Assembly (NCBI RefSeq): GCF_034931025.1
Contig: NZ_JAYGIL010000009.1
Span: 124,001 to 188,000 of the forward strand
Length of the DNA stretch: 64,000 nucleotides
Direction: 5' to 3'
Origin: Arcicella gelida
Lineage (GTDB): Bacteria > Bacteroidota > Bacteroidia > Cytophagales > Spirosomataceae
Part shown: one piece after another, positions 51,469 through 59,824 of the stretch
Position numbering within the stretch: position 1 is the first letter of the stretch
Layout of the letters: every line of letters begins with the position of its first letter
Translations under genes and position numbers: made by a program
The notes under the pieces: generated by a model
What the model was told of the DNA's origin: nothing
The model's input: the letters and a program-made list of their open reading frames with translations, nothing else
Database searches by the model: none

Positions 51469-52389
51469 ATGCATCAATTAGGATTTGTCAGTGCTATTTT
51501 AGCGGAGCGTACTTTTGAAGAAGTAATAGATTTCGCCTCAGAAAAGAATTTTAAATGTGTAGAAGTAATGTGCTGGCCAGCAGGAAATGCTGATGCTCGT
51601 CGCTATGCAGGAGTTACTCATATTGATGTAGAAACACTCGATGAAGTTCAGATTGCTCACATCAAGAATTATACTGCGGAAAAAGGAGTATTTATTTCAG
51701 GTTTAGGCTATTATCCTAATCCACTCGACCCAGATGTGAACAAGGCAAATTTTTATGTTGACCACATCAAGAAAATTATTCAAGCTACGGCTAAATTGGA
51801 AATTCCTGTGATGAACACTTTCATCGGTAGAGACCCTTCTAAAAATATTGCTTATAACTTGGATAAATTTAAAGAAACTTGGACAGATATTGTTAAACTC
51901 GCCGAAGAAGTAGGTGTGAAGATTGGCATTGAAAACTGCCCAATGTTTTTTACAAACGACGAATGGCCTGGGGGGAAAAATATGGCAACCACGCCAGCCA
52001 TTTGGGATAAAATGTTTGAAATTATTCCGTCTGCTACTTTGGGTTTGAATTATGACCCTTCTCATTTGGTTTGGCAAATGATGGATTATACTCGCCCATT
52101 ATATGATTATCGTGATCGCCTGCATCATATTCATTTGAAAGACGCAAAAGTATATTATGATAAACTAAACAGAGTGGGCATCATGGCAAACCCATTGGAA
52201 TATCATTCTCCAAAATTACCGGGTTTAGGAGATATTAACTGGGGAAAATTCTTTTCAGCATTAAATGATGCTCGTTATCGTGGACCAGTTGTGATTGAAG
52301 TAGAAGACAAAGCCTATGAAGGTTCAAACGAAAATGTAGAGAGTGCAATCTTAACTGCAAGAAACTATTTAAGTCAGTTTTTAGGTTAA
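51469..52389 (+). CDS. Sugar phosphate isomerase/epimerase (TIM barrel)
   Basis: 306 residues. The family pattern is clear: LGFVSAILAERTFEEVIDFASEKNFKCVEVMCWPAGN, VKIGIENCPMFFTNDEWPGGKN, LNYDPSHLVWQMMDY (metal Asp/His), HHIHLKDAK, LPGLGDINWGKFFSALNDARYRGPVVIEVED. AP-endonuclease-2-type fold, divalent metal. The substrate is a sugar or inositol derivative, not defined. It follows the susCD operon after its terminator. Confidence 0.9.
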   Translation: MHQLGFVSAILAERTFEEVIDFASEKNFKCVEVMCWPAGNADARRYAGVTHIDVETLDEVQIAHIKNYTAEKGVFISGLGYYPNPLDPDVNKANFYVDHIKKIIQATAKLEIPVMNTFIGRDPSKNIAYNLDKFKETWTDIVKLAEEVGVKIGIENCPMFFTNDEWPGGKNMATTPAIWDKMFEIIPSATLGLNYDPSHLVWQMMDYTRPLYDYRDRLHHIHLKDAKVYYDKLNRVGIMANPLEYHSPKLPGLGDINWGKFFSALNDARYRGPVVIEVEDKAYEGSNENVESAILTARNYLSQFLG

Positions 52390-52400
52390 ACTGATATTCA

Positions 52401-52523
52401 ATGATGAACTATGAGTTATGAATGATGATATATACTTGTAAAAAGAATATATTTGAAAATATCTTATAAAGAATAAATTAAAAAAAGCCTGAAGCTTATT
52501 GCCTAATGCTTATAGCAAATGAA
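52401..52523. repeat. Heptad-repeat spacer before tsaE
   Basis: Two short families with 7-nt spacing: ATGATGA ACTATGA and GTTATGA ATGATGA (about 52401-52430), then AAGCCTG AAGCTTA and TTGCCTA ATGCTTA (about 52487-52516). Confidence 0.55.
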
Positions 52524-52967
52524 ATGAGTAAAAATCAAATCAACACTAAAACAATAGAATATTCTTCGCTAAAAGACATCAATAAAGCGGCTCAAACCAT
52601 TTTGGCTTTTGGCAAAAATACTCCTGTTTGGCTTTTCGAAGGACAAATGGGCGCTGGCAAAACTACTTTGATTAAAGCAATTTGTGAATGTATGTTAGTG
52701 AATAGTCATGTCCAAAGTCCAACATATTCTATCGTCAATGAATATGCTACTACACGAGGAGAGAATATTTACCATTTTGATTTTTACAGAATCAAAAATG
52801 AAGAAGAGGCTATGGACATTGGTTTCGAAGATTATCTCTATTCTGGGGGTTTTTGTTTTATTGAATGGCCATCAAAAGTAGAAAACCTTTTACCTTCCAA
52901 ACATTTGAAAGTAAATATCGAAGTAGATGAAAATGGTAAAAGAGTGATAAATTTGTCAAAAGTTTAG
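52524..52967 (+). CDS. tsaE: tRNA threonylcarbamoyladenosine biosynthesis ATPase TsaE
   Basis: 147 residues from the ATG at 52524 (MSKNQINTKT); the frame is open to 52506 inside the heptad repeat. Walker A GQMGAGKTTLIKAI near residue 42, SPTYSIVNEYA, HFDFYRIKNEEEAMDIGFEDYL and FIEWPSKVE identify TsaE, the ATPase that drives the TsaB/TsaD complex for t6A37 tRNA modification. A 62-base gap separates it from ald. Confidence 0.95.
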   Translation: MSKNQINTKTIEYSSLKDINKAAQTILAFGKNTPVWLFEGQMGAGKTTLIKAICECMLVNSHVQSPTYSIVNEYATTRGENIYHFDFYRIKNEEEAMDIGFEDYLYSGGFCFIEWPSKVENLLPSKHLKVNIEVDENGKRVINLSKV

Positions 52968-53029
52968 TGTTAGCATTGATGTTTGTCTTCAAACATCCAG
53001 CTTATTGTAATTGAAATTAAGCAATCAAA

Positions 53030-54250
53030 ATGGCTCAACCCTCAGGATTTAAAGAAGTACTTGCTCAGTCAGGATTAATGACGCAAGAGGCATTGGTTTG
53101 GACAAAACAAAATGCCAAAAGCCTTTTCATAGGTCTTCCTCGTGAAGTATCAATGCAAGAGCATAGGATTTCGCTAACACCTGATGCCGTTGCTTTACTA
53201 ATCAGAAATGGGCATAGAGTATTGATTGAAACAGGAGCAGGGAATGGTGCAAAATTTACTGATAATCAATATTCAGAAGCTGGAGCTCAAATAGTTTATT
53301 CAACTGAAGAGCTTTTCAAAGCAGATGTAATTGTAAAAATTCAGCCGCTGACTGATGATGAAATTGAGTATTTACAACATGGCGCAACGGTAGTTTCTTC
53401 GTTGAACATGTCGAAATTGACGAAAGAGTATTTCGAAAAGTTGAATCGCAAGAAAATAACGGGCTTGTGTTATGAATACATTGAAGATAATGCTGGCGGA
53501 ATTCCCATTATTCGTGCCATGTCTGAAATTGCAGGAAGTACAGTAATGCTCATTGCTGCCGAATGTTTGAGCAGTGCCAATAATGGAATGGGCGTAATTT
53601 TAGGGGGAATTACTGGAGTACCACCGACCAAAGTAGTAATTCTAGGTGCAGGAACGGTTTCAGAATATGCTGCAAGAATTGCAATTGGTTTAGGTGCAGA
53701 TTTGAAAGTATTTGATAAAGATATTTTTAAATTACAACGATTGAAGTACTCGGTTGGTCAAAATATTTATACTTGTATCATTGATTCTAATGTGCTAACC
53801 CAAGCCATTCGTGATGCCGATGTTGTAATTGGTGCTTTGCGTGCAGAGGATGGTTTTACTCCTTGTATTGTTACTGAAGAAATGGTTTCGATGATGAAAC
53901 CTGATTCTGTAATTATTGATGTTTGTATTGATAGAGGAGGTTGTTTTGAAACGTCAGAAATTACCACACATGACAAACCCATTTTTAGGAAATACGGTGT
54001 TATTCATTATTGTGTGCCAAATATTCCTTCAAGAGTAGCACATACTGCAAGTCAGGCTCTGAGTAATATTTTTACGTCCTTTTTGTTGAAAACTGGTAAA
54101 ACTGGTGGAATAGAAGAGGCGATTTTTGCGAACAAAGCATTTATGAAAGGAGTTTATTCTTTCAAAGGAAGTTTGACCAATGCCAACATTGCCAAGAAAT
54201 TTGGTTTGAATTATAAAGATTTAAGTTTGCTGTCTGCGGCAAGATTTTAG
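53030..54250 (+). CDS. ald: Alanine dehydrogenase
   Basis: 406 residues. GLPREVSMQEHRISLTPDAVALLI, GHRVLIETGAGNGAKFTDNQY, KVVILGAGTVSEYAARIAIGLGADLKVFD (NAD site), VIIDVCIDRGGCFETSEITTHDKPIF and VPNIPSRVAHTASQALSN fit AlaDH, which interconverts pyruvate and alanine with NAD(H). An extra ~35 residues precede the common start, usual in Bacteroidota forms. Confidence 0.93.
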   Translation: MAQPSGFKEVLAQSGLMTQEALVWTKQNAKSLFIGLPREVSMQEHRISLTPDAVALLIRNGHRVLIETGAGNGAKFTDNQYSEAGAQIVYSTEELFKADVIVKIQPLTDDEIEYLQHGATVVSSLNMSKLTKEYFEKLNRKKITGLCYEYIEDNAGGIPIIRAMSEIAGSTVMLIAAECLSSANNGMGVILGGITGVPPTKVVILGAGTVSEYAARIAIGLGADLKVFDKDIFKLQRLKYSVGQNIYTCIIDSNVLTQAIRDADVVIGALRAEDGFTPCIVTEEMVSMMKPDSVIIDVCIDRGGCFETSEITTHDKPIFRKYGVIHYCVPNIPSRVAHTASQALSNIFTSFLLKTGKTGGIEEAIFANKAFMKGVYSFKGSLTNANIAKKFGLNYKDLSLLSAARF

Positions 54251-54259
54251 TTTATAAGA

Positions 54260-54400
54260 CTAGAGGACTTTAGGACTTGAAGACTTTAGAATTGAAGGAG
54301 TTTATGAATGTAAGATTTTAAGACTTTTTTACTTTTAAAAACAGTATTCTTAAAATTAGTTCTCCAATCCTAAAGTCTTCAAGTCCCTAAGTCCACAAAA
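54260..54400. repeat. Inverted-repeat element of heptads after ald
   Basis: GGACTTGAAGACTTTAG (54273-54289) and its exact reverse complement (54370-54386) form the core of two arms that remain similar for about 30 bases. The arms have 7-nt spacing; the middle is T/A-rich (AAGATTTTAAGACTTTTTT...). The element is about 140 bp and fills the gap between ald and the next gene. Confidence 0.75.
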
Positions 54401-54410
54401 TAAAAAAACA

Positions 54411-54812
54411 ATGATTGAAGATTACACAGCTATATCAAATGCACCCAATTCTCCAGATTTGAATGGGAAATATTTGGGCATTATTTCTGCTGATTTTGCT
54501 TTGGTAGCAGAATTTTTGAAAGAAGCATCTTATCAAATTAGAACGAGAGGATTCTCTAAATTCCCAATTTTTGCAGTTTCACAAAATCCGGTTCAAATCG
54601 GACAAAAGCTAATTGGTATTCATGAAATGAGTGGAAATACTTGGAATTATCATGCTTCGTTTGTGGAAGAATTTGTTCAAAGAGAAATTATTGCAGAAGA
54701 AAATTTAGAGGTTTTTCAGTCAAGTTATAAAGATGCAGACGAATACTGCTGTCTTTTTGTGCTTGATAGAGATTTTGCAAGTTTTATCTATATTCCATTT
54801 CCAGAGGATTGA
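54411..54812 (+). CDS. Conserved-looking hypothetical protein, 133 residues
   Basis: A soluble globular protein: DLNGKYLGIISADFALVAEFLKEASYQIRTRGFSKFPIFAVSQNP, then GNTWNYHASFVEEFVQREIIAEENL, and EYCCLFVLDRDFASFIYIPFPED. No signal, no helix in the membrane and no catalytic motif that I recognise. It starts 10 bases after the inverted-repeat element. Function unknown. Confidence 0.75.
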   Translation: MIEDYTAISNAPNSPDLNGKYLGIISADFALVAEFLKEASYQIRTRGFSKFPIFAVSQNPVQIGQKLIGIHEMSGNTWNYHASFVEEFVQREIIAEENLEVFQSSYKDADEYCCLFVLDRDFASFIYIPFPED

Positions 54813-55003
54813 CGATGAAAAAAACTGATTGGTGTAAACATAAAATATAATTATATTTATAAAAAAAATAATTATATGAATATTATATAAATATTAAATT
54901 ACGTTTATTAACTTTACGAGCTCAACCACTAAGCTTATTTCTAATGCAGCTGGTTTAGTTTGTATAAAGGAAGTAAGCAATTTAATCATTAAATATAATC
55001 ATT

Positions 55004-55207
55004 ATGTTAAACCCAATCTTAGGCATAGGCTCTCGTATTCGTCATACGGATTATGGAGACGGTGTAGTTGTTAATGTAAAATCAAACGGCTACGTAATTA
55101 CTTTTACTCAAACGGATTCAAAAGAAATTAAATTTGATTATCCACTAGAAATCATTGAAGAAGTAGAAAGAGATAATGACCTCGTCACTTATCTTATGTG
55201 GAATTAA
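55004..55207 (+). CDS. Small Tudor-like protein (UvrD C-terminal type), 67 residues
   Basis: GIGSRIRHTDYGDGVVVNVKSNGYVITFTQTDSKEIKFDYP is the small SH3/Tudor-like fold seen at the end of UvrD/PcrA and in DUF3553-like proteins, which bind RNA polymerase or nucleic acid. Here it stands alone. Its partner is unknown. A strong terminator follows. Confidence 0.75.
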   Translation: MLNPILGIGSRIRHTDYGDGVVVNVKSNGYVITFTQTDSKEIKFDYPLEIIEEVERDNDLVTYLMWN

Positions 55208-55246
55208 AAAATCACATTGAAACCAGAAATATTTTTAACTTTGTTG

Positions 55247-55287
55247 AATGCTGAGTGTAGTTTTAAACTAAACTCAGCATTTTTTTT
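55247..55287 (+). terminator. Terminator before the Crp/Fnr gene
   Basis: AATGCTGAGT (55247-55256) and ACTCAGCATT (55272-55281) pair perfectly, continuing as TAGTTTTAAACTA inside, with T-run 55280-55287. Confidence 0.88.
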
Positions 55288-55312
55288 GATATTGAATTAA
55301 GACAATTAGAAT

Positions 55313-55909
55313 ATGGTTTACTTCCCTTTCGATAAAACGAATCTTGTCAAAGAATCGATTTTTAAGCTTGCGAATTTCTCTACGGAAGAATGGGAGTTTT
55401 ATAAACAATTGCTAGAAGAAGTTTCGTTTCCTAAAAAAGCATTTTTGACAGTTCGTGGAGAGGTAGAAAAATATGCTTACTTCATCATTGAAGGAGCTGT
55501 TAAATACGAAGCATTTACGCAAGAGGGTAAGGGAATTTGTGTCGATTTAGGCTTCAAAGGGAATTTTGTTAGCTCTTTTGCTTCTTGTTTATCTCAACAA
55601 GCTTCTCATATTTCAATTCAGGCGGTAACGGCAGTTAATGCTTTTCGTTTATACTACCCGAAAGTGTTGGAATTGATGGAAAAATCTAAAAATGCCGAAC
55701 GTTTTCATCGACTAATTGCTGAACAATTGTATGTTCGTGAAAGCAAACGTACTTATTCGTTGATTTCAAAAAATGCAGAACAAAGATATTTATATTTGCT
55801 TGAAAATCAGCCAGATGCCTTAAGATTAATTCCCATCAAAGATTTAGCTTCCTATTTAGGCATTCATCCCGATAGTTTGAGCCGTATCCGAAATCACATC
55901 AAACTTTAA
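55313..55909 (+). CDS. Crp/Fnr-family transcriptional regulator
   Basis: 198 residues. The cyclic-nucleotide-binding jelly roll occupies about residues 15-130 (FLTVRGEVEKYAYFIIEGAVKYEAFTQEGKGICVDLGFKGNFVSSFASCL); a short winged helix closes the chain (LIPIKDLASYLGIHPDSLSRIRNHIKL). Ligand not predictable; no Fnr-type cysteine cluster. The 3' end overlaps the convergent recombinase gene by 11 bases. Confidence 0.92.
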   Translation: MVYFPFDKTNLVKESIFKLANFSTEEWEFYKQLLEEVSFPKKAFLTVRGEVEKYAYFIIEGAVKYEAFTQEGKGICVDLGFKGNFVSSFASCLSQQASHISIQAVTAVNAFRLYYPKVLELMEKSKNAERFHRLIAEQLYVRESKRTYSLISKNAEQRYLYLLENQPDALRLIPIKDLASYLGIHPDSLSRIRNHIKL

Positions 55910-56819
55910 GATGCTTTTTACTTCTTGGATGAAAATCTACGATGGTTTGTTGTAAATACTCTCGGTCTAAGTGGGTGTAAATTTCGGTAGTTGTTATTGA
56001 TTCATGTCCCAACATTTCCTGAACGGCACGCAAATCTGCTCCGCCTTCTATTAAATGTGTGGCAAAAGAATGCCTAAAAGTATGCGGACTCACGTTTTTA
56101 TGAATGCCAGCTTGTGCTACTAAGTCTTTGATAATCAGGAAAATCATTACTCTGGTAAGTTTGTTTCCTCTTCTGTTTAAAAAAACATAATTACCAGCTT
56201 CTTCTTTTATTACCTGAAATTTTCGAATGTTTTCTAAGTAAATTTCAAGATAATGAATGGCATCTCTACCAATTGGCACAAGCCTTACTTTATTGCCTTT
56301 TCCGATAATTCTGATAAAACCGATGTCTAAAAAGCATTCGGTTAATTGCATTTCAACCAATTCAGAAACTCGTAAACCAGAACTGTAAAGTACTTCTAAA
56401 ATAGCACGATTTCTAGCACCTTCGGGTGTAGAAAGGTCGATGACAGATAATATTTTTTCTATTTCGGGGAAAGAAAGAGTAGGAGGTAATTTCCTGCCAA
56501 TTTTCGGAGAAGCCATCAAATCCATCGGGTCTGTTTTGATAACATCTTCCAATAAAAGATATTTAAAAAATGCTTTCAGTCCTGATAAAATACGAGCTTG
56601 AGAAGTAGTTTCTAAGCCCAATTCGCCCATGTAAGTAAAGAAATTAAAAATATGCTTTTCGTTGACTGTTTCAGGATTAATGTCATTTTCGCCAGCAATT
56701 TCAAGGTATTGCCATAATTTATGAACATCACGAAGGTAAGCTTCTATCGAATTTTCAGAAAGAGAACGTTCTAAAGTAAGATAGCTTTTGAAATTTTTTA
56801 GATAGCTTTGCCATAGCAT
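55899..56819 (-). CDS. xerD: Tyrosine recombinase, XerD-like
   Basis: 306 residues. N-terminal core-binding domain (YLTLERSLSENSIEAYLRDVHKL) and C-terminal catalytic domain with SSGLRVSELVEM (Arg), HTFRHSFATHLIEGGADLRAVQEMLGHESITTTEIYTH (His-x-x-Arg, His and Tyr). Length and motifs fit XerD, which resolves chromosome dimers at dif with XerC. A dif site is not seen nearby. A TATCTTTG -7 box lies 55 bases before the start. Confidence 0.92.
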   Translation of the reverse strand: MLWQSYLKNFKSYLTLERSLSENSIEAYLRDVHKLWQYLEIAGENDINPETVNEKHIFNFFTYMGELGLETTSQARILSGLKAFFKYLLLEDVIKTDPMDLMASPKIGRKLPPTLSFPEIEKILSVIDLSTPEGARNRAILEVLYSSGLRVSELVEMQLTECFLDIGFIRIIGKGNKVRLVPIGRDAIHYLEIYLENIRKFQVIKEEAGNYVFLNRRGNKLTRVMIFLIIKDLVAQAGIHKNVSPHTFRHSFATHLIEGGADLRAVQEMLGHESITTTEIYTHLDREYLQQTIVDFHPRSKKHLKV

Positions 56820-56873
56820 AGATATTAATATGGGATTTATTGAAAATTTGAGTTAAAACAGAAAATATTAATT

Positions 56874-56881
56874 CAAAGATA
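56874..56881 (-). promoter_or_regulatory. Candidate -7 box for the recombinase gene
   Basis: CAAAGATA on the plus strand is TATCTTTG on the minus strand, a full TAnnTTTG match, 55 bases from the start codon. I see no good -33 element. Confidence 0.4.
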
Positions 56882-56944
56882 GTCAAAAACCATTTGTGAA
56901 GCATTGCTTTACAGATTTGGAATAACCTTTCATGTAGAAAAACA

Positions 56945-57370
56945 ATGTCAAAGAAAAAAATTATCATCATCAATGGTCCAAATTTGAATTTATTGGGCAA
57001 GCGTGAGCCAGAAATTTATGGTCACCAGACTTTCGAGCAATATTTTGAGGTATTAAAAGATAAATATTCAGATAAAGTAGATTTAGTATATTTTCAGTCG
57101 AATCATGAAGGTTTTTTGATTGATAAGATTCATGAAATCGGTTTTTCTTACGACGGTATTGTATTGAATGCTGGTGCTTTTACGCATACTTCAATTGCTT
57201 TGGCTGATGCCATTGCTGGTGTTAAAACGCCCGTTGTTGAAGTACATATCTCAAATGTTCATAAGCGTGAAGAATTCCGTCATCATAGTTATATCAGTAA
57301 AAATTCTATCGGAATTATTATTGGTTTTGGTTTGCGTGGCTACGATTTTGCGATTCAAACATTTTTATAA
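56945..57370 (+). CDS. aroQ: 3-dehydroquinate dehydratase, type II
   Basis: 141 residues, the normal length. INGPNLNLLGKREPEIYG, FQSNHEGFLIDKIHE, NAGAFTHTSIALADAI and EVHISNVHKREEFRHHSYIS carry the catalytic Tyr, Arg and His. Third step of the shikimate pathway; forms a dodecamer. Divergent from the recombinase gene. Confidence 0.96.
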   Translation: MSKKKIIIINGPNLNLLGKREPEIYGHQTFEQYFEVLKDKYSDKVDLVYFQSNHEGFLIDKIHEIGFSYDGIVLNAGAFTHTSIALADAIAGVKTPVVEVHISNVHKREEFRHHSYISKNSIGIIIGFGLRGYDFAIQTFL

Positions 57371-57389
57371 AATTGGATAGGCGTGAGGC

Positions 57390-57455
57390 AGTATTGTAAA
57401 ATTCAAGGATTACGCCGATTAACACCGTTAACGGTTAACCGATTTCGGATAACAT
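57390..57455. repeat. Heptad-repeat spacer before the SerC-like gene
   Basis: GATTACG CCGATTA followed by ACACCGT TAACGGT, then TAACCGA TTTCGGA TAACATT. A perfect 12-bp palindrome ACCGTTAACGGT is at 57424-57435. A 92-base gap in all. Confidence 0.55.
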
Positions 57456-57462
57456 TAAGTAA

Positions 57463-58512
57463 ATGATAACCTTTTATCCAGGTCCTTCAAAAGTATATCC
57501 GCAGGTTGCAAAATACATGCAAAATGCTTTTGAAGAAGGCGTTTTGAGTATCAATCATCGCAGTGCAGAATGTATGGAAATCACGAAAAGTGCGATTCAA
57601 CTTTTGCACGAAAAATTGAATATTCCAATTGATTACAGCATTTACTTTGTTTCTTCGGCAACAGAGGCTTGGGAAATTATTGCTCAGTCGCTTACTTCAA
57701 AAAAAACGACACATTTTTATAATGGAGCTTTTGGCGAAAAATGGGCGGATTACAGCAGTAAAATCGTAGGGCAAACCGATAGAATTCCATATTCATTAAC
57801 AGAAAGCCCATCTGTTAATTTAGCATTGAATGCAGAAGTTGAAGTACTTTGTTTAACTCAAAACGAAACTTCTAACGGTACGCAAATCAAAGATTTTAGT
57901 CCGTTCAGAAAAGCTTTTTCGGAAAGCATTATTGCAGTTGATGTTACTTCATCTTTAGGTGGAATTGAATTAGATTGGGAAAATGGAGATGTTTGGTTTG
58001 CTTCTGTTCAGAAGTGTTTGGGCTTGCCTGCTGGTATGGGCATTATGATTTGTTCGCCAAGAGCGTTAGCAAAAGCCGAACAAATTAATGATAGAAAATA
58101 CTACAATAGCCTATTGTTTATGCAAGAGAATTTTGCCAAATTTCAAACACATTATACGCCAAATGTATTAAGTATTTACTTGTTGAATAAAGTTTTAAGT
58201 GATATTTCTAATATTTCTGTGATTTCTGAAAAAATTAAAAAACAAGCGAAAGATTGGTATGATTTCTTTAATAGTTCTGATAAATTTGGTTTAAATTGTT
58301 TGGTGCAAAATATTGAAATACAGTCAGATACTGTAATTGCTGTACAAGGCGACGAACAACAAATTAAAGCGATAAAAGAGCGAACTAAAATATCGGGCAT
58401 TACGTTGGGAAATGGCTACGGTACTTGGAAAAATACAACTTTTAGGATTGCTAATTTTCCTGCTATAGAACCGTTTGAAATAAGTAAACTCAAAGAAATT
58501 TTACAATCATAG
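57463..58512 (+). CDS. Class V aminotransferase, SerC-like
   Basis: 349 residues. Opening FYPGPSKVYPQVAKYMQNAFEEGVLSINHRSAECMEI is like phosphoserine aminotransferase; FVSSATEAWEIIAQSL follows, and the PLP lysine is in FASVQKCLGLPAGMGIMI near residue 190. Some SerC motifs are weak, so the substrate may differ. marC starts 3 bases after the stop, so they share a transcript. Confidence 0.82.
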   Translation: MITFYPGPSKVYPQVAKYMQNAFEEGVLSINHRSAECMEITKSAIQLLHEKLNIPIDYSIYFVSSATEAWEIIAQSLTSKKTTHFYNGAFGEKWADYSSKIVGQTDRIPYSLTESPSVNLALNAEVEVLCLTQNETSNGTQIKDFSPFRKAFSESIIAVDVTSSLGGIELDWENGDVWFASVQKCLGLPAGMGIMICSPRALAKAEQINDRKYYNSLLFMQENFAKFQTHYTPNVLSIYLLNKVLSDISNISVISEKIKKQAKDWYDFFNSSDKFGLNCLVQNIEIQSDTVIAVQGDEQQIKAIKERTKISGITLGNGYGTWKNTTFRIANFPAIEPFEISKLKEILQS

Positions 58513-58514
58513 CA

Positions 58515-59090
58515 ATGGAATTAAATTTTAAAGAAATCATTTCGGTTTCACTCATTCTTTTTTCAGTCATTGATATTTTAGGCTCAATTCCTGTCATTAT
58601 TGATATTCGTAGAAAAACAGGAGATATTCACGCCGAACAAGCAACGCTAGTTTCAGGGGGAATTATGATTGGTTTTTTATATGTCGGAAAATCTATTTTA
58701 AATCTTTTTGGAGTTGATATTAATTCTTTTGCCATTGCTGGGGCTTTAATTATTTTCTTGATTGGTCTGGAAATGACACTTGGTAGAAATATTTTCAAAT
58801 CCGAAGAATCCACAGGTGGTGCAAAAGCGGCTTCTATTGTACCACTGGCTTTTCCAGTAATTGCAGGTGCAGGAACGATGACTACGATTCTTTCCTTGAA
58901 ATCGCAATTTGATGAAATCAATATTTTAGTGGGAATTTTACTGAATTTAGTATTTATCTATACCGTTTTGCGAGCTTCGCAATGGATAGAAAACCGTTTG
59001 GGACAAGTAGGAGCAAACGTTTTAAGAAAAGTTTTTGGCGTAATTTTATTAGCGATTTCTATTAAAATTATCAAATCAAGAATTGGATAA
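58515..59090 (+). CDS. MarC-family inner membrane protein
   Basis: 191 residues with six predicted helices. SVSLILFSVIDILGSIPVIIDI and LAFPVIAGAGTMTTILSLK are the MarC/YhgN pattern. Function unclear in all bacteria despite the historic link to antibiotic resistance. Tightly packed in an operon with the SerC-like gene before and rnhA after. Confidence 0.9.
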   Translation: MELNFKEIISVSLILFSVIDILGSIPVIIDIRRKTGDIHAEQATLVSGGIMIGFLYVGKSILNLFGVDINSFAIAGALIIFLIGLEMTLGRNIFKSEESTGGAKAASIVPLAFPVIAGAGTMTTILSLKSQFDEINILVGILLNLVFIYTVLRASQWIENRLGQVGANVLRKVFGVILLAISIKIIKSRIG

Positions 59091-59124
59091 TTGTTTTAGT
59101 AAGAATTTAAAGAATCGATTGACA

Positions 59125-59763
59125 TTGGCAAAGAAACCAAAATTTTATGTAGTCTGGAAAGGACGCAAAACAGGCGTTTTTGAAACTTGGGCTGAAACAG
59201 AAGAACAAGTAAAAGGTTTTGAAACGGCTCAATATAAATCTTTTGAAAGCAGAAAAGAAGCTGATGATGCCTTCAAAGGAAATTATTGGCAATCTGTTCA
59301 GAAAACACAAAGTGGAGCTACTGGGAAATCAAGTAAATCTGCGGCTTTAGTAGGAAAACCGTTACAAGAAAGTATTTCAGTTGATGCAGCTTGTGCCGGA
59401 AATCCAGGGAAATTAGAGTACCAAGGCGTTGAAACTGCTACGAAAAGAGTACTTTTTGCAATGGGGCCATTTCCTGAAGGAACGGTAAATATTGGTGAGT
59501 TTTTAGCAATTGTTCACGGTTTGGCTTTTTTGCAGAAACATAATTCAACTTTACCAATTTATTCAGATTCAAAAACGGCTATTAGCTGGATTAAAAATAA
59601 AGCAGTAAAGACAAAGCTTGAACGAAATGCTAAAAATGAAGAGCTTTTTCAATTAGTAGATAGAGGAATACTTTGGTTGCAAAACAATAAATACAGCAAT
59701 AAAATCCTGAAATGGGAAACCGAATTTTGGGGTGAAAATCCTGCTGATTATGGTAGGAAATAG
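59125..59763 (+). CDS. rnhA: Ribonuclease H with N-terminal viroplasmin (hybrid-binding) domain
   Basis: 212 residues if it starts at the TTG 59125 (read as MAKKPKFYVVWKGRKTG), the usual N-terminus; TTG at 59119 or at 59083 (overlapping the marC stop) are alternatives. No ATG start exists. The viroplasmin/caulimovirus-type domain (VVWKGRKTGVFETWAETEEQVKGFETAQYKSFESRKEADDAF) is followed by RNase HI: VDAACAGNPGKLEYQG (Asp), NIGEFLAIVHGL (Glu), PIYSDSKTAISWI (Asp) and NPADYGRK. Cuts RNA in RNA-DNA hybrids. Confidence 0.92.
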   Translation: MAKKPKFYVVWKGRKTGVFETWAETEEQVKGFETAQYKSFESRKEADDAFKGNYWQSVQKTQSGATGKSSKSAALVGKPLQESISVDAACAGNPGKLEYQGVETATKRVLFAMGPFPEGTVNIGEFLAIVHGLAFLQKHNSTLPIYSDSKTAISWIKNKAVKTKLERNAKNEELFQLVDRGILWLQNNKYSNKILKWETEFWGENPADYGRK

Positions 59764-59779
59764 ATTTTAAGGTTTTTTC

Positions 59780-59812
59780 AATAGGATTGGACTTAAATCC
59801 AATCCTATTTTT
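59780..59812. terminator. Bidirectional terminator between rnhA and the isomerase
   Basis: AATAGGATTGGA (59780-59791) and TCCAATCCTATT (59798-59809) pair perfectly with a 6-nt loop; T-run to 59812. Confidence 0.9.
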
Positions 59813-59824
59813 ATAAGTATATAT

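Noticed and set aside
55899..56819. The recombinase as an integrase of a mobile island
   Set aside because: Length and motifs fit chromosomal XerD, and no att sites, tRNA or phage genes are around it.
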